A stretch of 23,712 bases of DNA from a virus, in the IMG/VR virus record IMGVR_UViG_3300025096_000134, positions 1-23,712 of that record. One strand, written 5' to 3'. Both the position numbers and the translations under genes were made by a program. Under the pieces are notes generated by a model. The model saw nothing but the letters and a program-made list of their open reading frames with translations, ran no database searches and was not told where the DNA came from. Every line of letters starts with the position of its first letter. Positions within the stretch are counted from its first letter, which is position 1. Below are positions 20,501-23,712 of this stretch, one piece after another.

Positions 20501-21846
20501 AAATAAGCATCAAACTCAGTTGAGTTATCCGTATATTTTGAATCTACTAATCCAAAATTATAAACTTTTGCAGTACCAACTCTTGCACTACCAATACCAC
20601 TCTGAAGATCTAACGCATTATTAAATGTTGTTACACCAGTAACACCATTAAGCCTAAGTCTATTTCCTAACCTAAAAGAAAAATTCTCTTCTAATTTTTC
20701 GGAAGTAATTCTTGGTTTATCTACATCGAGAGTCTCTCCCATAGTCTGGAATTCATATCCTTTCACATATGCAGTACCAGGAGAAACCCTAACAACTGCA
20801 AGATCATCATTTGGTGTGTTACCCTCTCTAGTACTTTCAGTAGCATAGTAGATACCTTCACTACCCATTCTATCATTCAAACTATCCATTACATTGATAA
20901 AGAATGGACTTACTGTGTAATCTCCAGACTCATCATGTGTCCTTTTAGCAATATAATCTCTAATTAAATTATACTCACTATGTCGCTTAATTTCTTTTTC
21001 AACAATACCAGCTCTTACTCTTATAACTTCAATAAAATCTGTATCATCAAAATCATCAACATCCTTCTTAGCAAGAATTAATTCTATTTTTAATCTATCA
21101 GCACCAGGAGCAGCATAGTTTGAAAATCCTTTAGCATTATCATAAAGATCTGGATCTTCTTTAGCATTAATTGCACTTTCAACTACTTGCAATCCAACCC
21201 TATAAAATGGCTGATTATCATACTGATCCAAAATAAGAGTTTGTTGATTAACTCTTACAAAAGCACCTCTAACAAAATATACTCCAGCGGAAATATTTAC
21301 TGCAGATCCTGAAAGACAAGAATCCTGAGCAATAGTTGATGCAACAGATGAACCAGTATTTAATGTAGTATTGCCATAAGTAACAGGTTCTTCTAATAAT
21401 ATTATTTCAGAATCTTCAAAGAAATCAAAAGATCCACTTGGACCTGGAGACAAATATTTTACATATAATGTTGGATCTGACGAAATAGAATCTACTGCAG
21501 TAAGATAATTAACAACTTTTGCAGTAATACCAGAAGTTTGTCCTTTTATTCTTTTTCCTACAACACTACTTAAATAAATCTCAACATCCGTTCCTAAATG
21601 AGTAGCATCTAAACGAACTGCAAAATAATTTCCATCATAAGTAACACCACCAGGAATAACAACAGATCCCTCTTTAAAAATATGACTACCAAACTGTTCA
21701 ACCTGATTCTGCATAATAGACTGCAGACTCGTTAATTCACGAGCTTGAACAGGAAATCCTGGTTTAAACAGAACTTTATGATAATTGTCCGTCCTGTCAA
21801 AGTCGTCGTAATAAGGACTTATGTTCAGATTTGTCTGTTGTGGCAT
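14551..21846 (-). CDS. Giant DUF4815-type virion protein (2431 aa), baseplate/fibre region
   Basis: The N-terminal ~570 residues (ISPYYDDFDRTDNYHKVLFK, PVQARELTSLQSIMQNQVEQ, FGSHIFKEGSVVIPGG, then AYVKGYEF) are the DUF4815 pattern of phage structural proteins. The middle is a long string of strand-rich modules. Residues ~1569-1578 are ten prolines in a row, followed by basic and Pro-rich linkers, then RDPLAQSFTVDQFGAYVTGI, a module common in marine phage virion proteins. Further on are G-x-G-Y type units (~1850-1940), a Ca-binding-like DTDGDGFGD (2359-2367) and the C-terminus FVIKIVMNGSNQAEVPVIKN. It sits between gp8 and the fibres, the T4 gp9-gp12 position, so a baseplate-peripheral or fibre-connector role is inferred. 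ATG 21846 is 4 nt from the gp8 stop, without a Shine-Dalgarno. Confidence 0.88.
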   Translation of the reverse strand: MPQQTNLNISPYYDDFDRTDNYHKVLFKPGFPVQARELTSLQSIMQNQVEQFGSHIFKEGSVVIPGGVTYDGNYFAVRLDATHLGTDVEIYLSSVVGKRIKGQTSGITAKVVNYLTAVDSISSDPTLYVKYLSPGPSGSFDFFEDSEIILLEEPVTYGNTTLNTGSSVASTIAQDSCLSGSAVNISAGVYFVRGAFVRVNQQTLILDQYDNQPFYRVGLQVVESAINAKEDPDLYDNAKGFSNYAAPGADRLKIELILAKKDVDDFDDTDFIEVIRVRAGIVEKEIKRHSEYNLIRDYIAKRTHDESGDYTVSPFFINVMDSLNDRMGSEGIYYATESTREGNTPNDDLAVVRVSPGTAYVKGYEFQTMGETLDVDKPRITSEKLEENFSFRLGNRLRLNGVTGVTTFNNALDLQSGIGSARVGTAKVYNFGLVDSKYTDNSTEFDAYLYDVQLFTELSLNDNVKSTDVITSAYIEGKESGATGYALGHSVAGAGTSTISITQVSGKFQPGEKIVVDGNINGLSRTVERVRNYNIDDVDSVQQSSSFYGKKKLNEVIPYGFSATDFVSITSAGAVTCTGKTFERFKPGDVILYNNPTSSLPSRNIVSEVAADGGSMKVVAMTSNPDLYGGTLPGIAYTGTFRIGQQQLTNEDNAGLYLKLPKNNIADIDFTGAKLTLSAQVKNESTDANGVLVVSTSNISINDISFVGFDQERYQVQYDDGEIATIDQSQVVVTDTTLTINGLKFSESGMTVNATVTKNNIKTKVKEYKRSQQVDIIYSNKIGSGTVQGSTLNDGLTNSALYGIRVQDQDICLNHPDVGEVIAVYESLDKDKPILDKLVFTSTDPIFENAIVGESIVGENTNSVARVVSIDAGNSNISIVYKTSDKFQLLETLSFQESNATATLQAIIPGKYNDVTDAFTLDKGQKEQYYDYSRLMRVNDGYIPSKRLLVILDRYEIPSADTGDVFTVNSYDAERFSKNIPGIGKQNYRASDTLDFRSRVVEFTPGSATVSPFFYSNRDNISVGSRIVTPNESSRFGYKHYFGRMDKLILKTSGNMFVLKGTPSSNPKPPADDGDSMTLATIVWPPYLYETSSAQVFLIDNRRYTMRDIGNLEDRVENLEKVTTLSLLEQKVQTLQVRDADGLDRFKSGYFADGLRTKDFIDISSPVDVDTVRGELRPLTDITSLDMQLLPETQQSPETLDFTEDFPLLDDKSQKTGRMITLKYKETEFVNQNFATRVENLNPFLVYNYTGNLTLNPTSDNWINTERTQTLTTQIIRRRVFDTRVGVQNVDGGFGQDELRGSTNEFVSGVERDDIESRNTYIAQETFDPFIRSRNIEYNVDGLRPNSRFFTFFDEIGNCDIIPKIIGIQDVVGAFTVGETINALVNGENYTFRLCRPDHKTGPFASPATVYEVNPLDRNETLPTAYSQGSTVINVDTAALAAQAQGDFFGYLPVGTVISGATSGAQATISNLNLFSDPYGDLRACVWIRNPTATPAPLARVRSGEREFKVTSSSVNATGLRGSTAISAADSIYTAIGTTRIIQTDVRITTLETTTIQRDVTLTFVNRRPPPPPPPPPPVIINNTRVIDRTRTVNRTIIRPVPVPTPPPPRAPRNRDPLAQSFTVDQFGAYVTGIDVYFATIDTDPTVPAFVELRTMELGFPTEKLVSPDSRVVLTSANITVTTDASVATRATFPAPVYLEPAKEYAIVVGAPTNTYEVFIAEMGQTALNAQTLPSAAGRVYSNQFSVGSLFKSQNASTWTPCQFEDLTFKLYRAEFEETDAVVTFQNPPIRSNNGILPALNKNPIEALPKKASLGITTSQNPGLIGTVFTIGRKVGDAQADYRYGFIEDVGGPVTGVVGIQTNGTSYGTPAASVGTYNITGSGVGLKLSVTVGTGASPITAATITQDGEGYKVGDMVGIVTADMSGSGSGCRIGINSLNGIDTLYLTDIQGEEFTTGDDVSYYHSAGTVIDSTLDVTRFDATGSLYTGEYARVGYFNHGMYGTGNKVSISGASPNTVPTTLSTIINSTTSSVAIADSIGFNVFEGVLVSAANTAYAIINNELISYTSVGINTLSGITRGVKNTQSINHAQGDIISKYEFSGISLTKINKDHDVSTLGRNMDDFIIKIDREGRGTDISALQQPQLSFASNIHGGGDNAHASKNIQYDTVTPLFDITTPGPTDVSTLSLRTVSGTSIDGDEQSFIDQGFEPFILNQGTRLPTTRVVASEVNENIRLTNMFRNRSLTARVAISNGGNFWSSPMICLDTMSIRFSSNRINKPIDEGNYPIDARVNALFGDVHTSYYTSRVINIKKPATSLKVVFDGYRPASTDFRVLYSVVSEDYSEVDQKFTLFPGYLNMVDTDGDGFGDTSINFNRNDGRADSLVTPGEDFKEYQYTINDLDPFTGFVIKIVMNGSNQAEVPVIKNIRALALA

Positions 21847-21850
21847 CGGT

Positions 21851-23422
21851 TTAGAATTCTAATACGATTTTGATGTCTTCTTTTTGACGCACATTCCTTG
21901 TAATAGAAGGTCTATTATCAAGGTAGATGATCTCGCCACTCCTCTTATTTATTTCAGCATCAGCAAGACCATTTGTAAACTGTGCGCCAAGATCAACAAC
22001 CTTACCCGAAGGAGTAGTTGTAGAGATGCCACTAAAAGTCTGATCTATATTAACACTGAAAGCACTACTAGTAACTGCATTAGCAGTTGCTTGGAAATTT
22101 AAAACAGGAGATTGATTGTTAACTTCCTTACTGTCAGTCTGATCATGAGTTAATTGATTGTAAGAAAGACTTCTATCTTGGAAGTACTTAATTACCTTAG
22201 TATCAATATCATAAGAAGCAACATATCCTCTAGCAGTACCAACTCCAGTAATACTTTGTTCAATAGCAGTACCAATACCAAGAATCTGAGAGGTATCTCC
22301 AGTAAATTTAAGTGATTTCAACCCAGAAAATTCAGAAGTTTGAAGATAATTAGTTCCTGCTACACCAATTGCAGTTGGGTTTCTAATTAATCCAACTTGA
22401 GAGAATTTAGTATCTGATGCAAAATCATATGAAGATGAATCAAATCGAGTATAAATTAAGACTTTATCTGTTCCTAGTTCCTTATAAGCATTATAACCAT
22501 GCCCTAAAGAAGGAGGAATGATAGGTGTTAATCTAGCAAATTTAGTAGCAGCACCATTAATAGAAGACAAATCAACACGAGCATAACTATAACCTCGACC
22601 GCCAGATGTTACCTGTGCGGAAATAATTTGACCATTGGTATTAGTTAGGATTCTAACTTTACCTCCCGTGCCATCACCAACAATATCAACTTCAATAGGA
22701 CTGGAAAGGAAACTATATCCTGTTCCTGCCTCATCAATTGATACTACTTTAATCTGATTACTATTAGTATCAGAATCACCATTATCTCTAACAACTTTAA
22801 TATCAGCATCAATTGTGGTGTCCCAATCATTAGGAACAGCAATATATTCAGTAGAGTCAAATTTCACGATATCCGCAGGAGGAACCGTGAACATATACTT
22901 CCAAAGATAACTATCACCACTTACACCAGCAGCAGATGGTTCGAGATCAGTAAAAGTTGGTTCATCTAATGATGCACCTGCAATAGTGGAAATACCAGCA
23001 GAACCATTATTAATACAAATATAGACTCGATAGTCTTTATTCATTACATAATAGTTTGCAGAGTAAAGTCTACTAGAGTTAGATACTAAAGAACGATGAG
23101 TTACACTATAATCATGGCGATACATGTCATAAGATGTACCTTTAGTCCAAGCAACTTTTCTAATCAACCTTCTAACATCACCAGGAAAGACCTTTCTACC
23201 AAATAACATAGTATCATATACATGGTTATTGTAATTGATACTATCAACAGGTGATGGAGGTTGGATAGTTGTACTATTCCAAGTATCCGTGCGTCCAAAT
23301 CCCGCTATTGTTGGATTTACTAATCCTAAAAACGCATAGTAAGAATTAGTTCCTGCTGTAACATCATCCATGAAGTTATTAGCATTAATAATCCTAAATT
23401 GGTCGGTTATAATTGCTGCCAT
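21851..23422 (-). CDS. gp8: Baseplate wedge protein gp8
   Basis: gp8 is a wedge subunit of the contractile-tail baseplate that binds gp7 and gp10. The 523-aa product keeps the gp8 pattern of T4-like phages: FRIINANNFMDDV, TNSYYAFLGLVNP, DTWNSTTIQPPSPVDSINYN, MLFGRKVFPGDVRRLIRKVA, YVMNKDYRVYICINN, PTFTDLEP and DSYLWKYMFTVPPADIVKF. T4 gp8 is 334 aa; the extra length includes G-x-G-Y units at about residues 228-241 and 269-287. The start at ATG 23422 is preceded by a TATAAATA late promoter 35 nt upstream, but no clear Shine-Dalgarno. Place before the DUF4815 protein and after a gp7-position gene supports the call. Confidence 0.87.
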   Translation of the reverse strand: MAAIITDQFRIINANNFMDDVTAGTNSYYAFLGLVNPTIAGFGRTDTWNSTTIQPPSPVDSINYNNHVYDTMLFGRKVFPGDVRRLIRKVAWTKGTSYDMYRHDYSVTHRSLVSNSSRLYSANYYVMNKDYRVYICINNGSAGISTIAGASLDEPTFTDLEPSAAGVSGDSYLWKYMFTVPPADIVKFDSTEYIAVPNDWDTTIDADIKVVRDNGDSDTNSNQIKVVSIDEAGTGYSFLSSPIEVDIVGDGTGGKVRILTNTNGQIISAQVTSGGRGYSYARVDLSSINGAATKFARLTPIIPPSLGHGYNAYKELGTDKVLIYTRFDSSSYDFASDTKFSQVGLIRNPTAIGVAGTNYLQTSEFSGLKSLKFTGDTSQILGIGTAIEQSITGVGTARGYVASYDIDTKVIKYFQDRSLSYNQLTHDQTDSKEVNNQSPVLNFQATANAVTSSAFSVNIDQTFSGISTTTPSGKVVDLGAQFTNGLADAEINKRSGEIIYLDNRPSITRNVRQKEDIKIVLEF

Positions 23423-23456
23423 TGCAATATGCTAGAGAGAGGTCTTACTATTTTGG

Positions 23457-23464
23457 TATTTATA
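23457..23464 (-). promoter_or_regulatory. T4-type late promoter TATAAATA before gp8
   Basis: On the minus strand CTTATAAATACC matches the T4 late promoter core TATAAATA exactly (23464 to 23457). It lies 35 nt before the gp8 ATG and overlaps the stop codon of the preceding gene, giving a leader of about 25-30 nt. It is the only exact TATAAATA I found on the coding strand of the window. It would be read by the phage late sigma-like factor gp55 with sliding clamp, by analogy to T4. Confidence 0.65.
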
Positions 23465-23712
23465 AGGTTTTATTAAAGGCTCCAGTGTTTCTCAATCCAA
23501 TATTGCGCCTTTGTGCAATTGGATAATTATCTAAGGAGGGATTATAATTAATTCCTTTAACATCAAGAGCGATTGGATAACCAACATCTCTTGTTGCAGA
23601 AGAGAATCTTCCCCAACTCATTCTTGCTGCAGGGTGTAAGGTTGATCCAATACCAACCAATCCTGAAACATCAGTTCCTGAATGAATATTGCAGGTTATA
23701 ACACCTGTTCTA
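23460..23712 (-). CDS. C-terminal end of a virion protein at the gp7 position (runs off right edge)
   Basis: The frame is open from the window edge to TAA at 23460, so this is the last ~83 residues of a larger gene; upstream of the TTG at 23660 it reads on without stop (TGVITCNIHSGTDVSGLVGI). The end carries LHPAARMSWGRFSS, RDVGYPIALDVKG and IAQRRNIGLRNTGAFNK, a C-terminal pattern (...RR..GLR.TGA..K) I recall from marine T4-like structural proteins. It precedes gp8 as gene 7 does in T4, so it could be a gp7 counterpart or a wedge-associated protein; the fragment is too short to decide. Its stop overlaps the late promoter. Confidence 0.72.
   Translation of the reverse strand, partial: RTGVITCNIHSGTDVSGLVGIGSTLHPAARMSWGRFSSATRDVGYPIALDVKGINYNPSLDNYPIAQRRNIGLRNTGAFNKTL

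Noticed and set aside
21926-21945. AATAAATAA late-promoter-like box within gp8
   Set aside because: About 80-100 nt before the DUF4815 start, inside coding sequence and inexact; likely chance in AT-rich DNA.
1-23712. tRNA genes, insertion sequences, integrase or attachment sites
   Set aside because: Reading both strands gave no cloverleaf, transposase or integrase-like protein, and no terminal inverted repeats.

Overview
The window is part of the structural gene block of a T4-like (myovirus) phage. It is AT-rich, every convincing gene is on the minus strand, and genes are packed with 1-4 nt stop/start overlaps. The protein set (gp8, a DUF4815 giant protein, gp13, gp14, gp15, gp16 homologues plus very large Ser/Thr/Gly-rich fibre proteins) is that of marine cyanophages or closely related marine myoviruses, most likely infecting Prochlorococcus or Synechococcus. 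The host is inferred from family resemblance; no host gene is present to prove it.

In the direction of transcription (right to left): the 3' end of a virion protein at the gp7 position (23460-23712), a TATAAATA late promoter, baseplate wedge gp8 (21851-23422), a 2431-residue DUF4815 virion protein (14551-21846), two small coiled-coil proteins (14181-14554), a small beta-rich structural protein (13822-14160), a Gly-rich fibre-associated protein (13607-13822), a 1645-residue fibre with YadA-like and 30-residue repeats (8667-13604), a 694-residue fibre-like protein in the fibritin (wac) position (6564-8648), neck proteins gp13 (5743-6564) and gp14 (4082-5743), tail completion protein gp15 (3270-4082) and small terminase gp16 (2845-3270). 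This is the T4 order 7-8-(9/10/11/12/wac)-13-14-15-16.

Left of gp16, where T4 has gp17 immediately, lie about 2.8 kb of small accessory genes: a two-segment membrane protein (155 aa), a membrane-anchored Gly-rich protein (99 aa), a zinc-finger microprotein (48 aa), a 32-aa membrane microprotein, a very basic DUF3293-like protein (175 aa), a 52-aa protein with a hydrophobic tail, a NifU C-terminal-like iron-sulfur protein (88 aa), a 71-aa conserved-looking protein, then a run of three overlapping membrane microproteins (26, 54, 68 aa), and the start of another gene running off the left edge. Several of these are too short for usual gene callers.

The right and middle genes build the baseplate, fibres, neck and tail terminus; gp16 serves DNA packaging; the left cassette is accessory and of unknown function. 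The most promising undescribed material is the overlapping membrane microprotein run (176-565), the NifU-like protein with two CxxC pairs, repeat-module sharing among virion proteins, and a strong hairpin inside a small coiled-coil gene. No tRNA, CRISPR, insertion sequence or integrase was seen. No stretch of more than about 50 bases lacks a gene.
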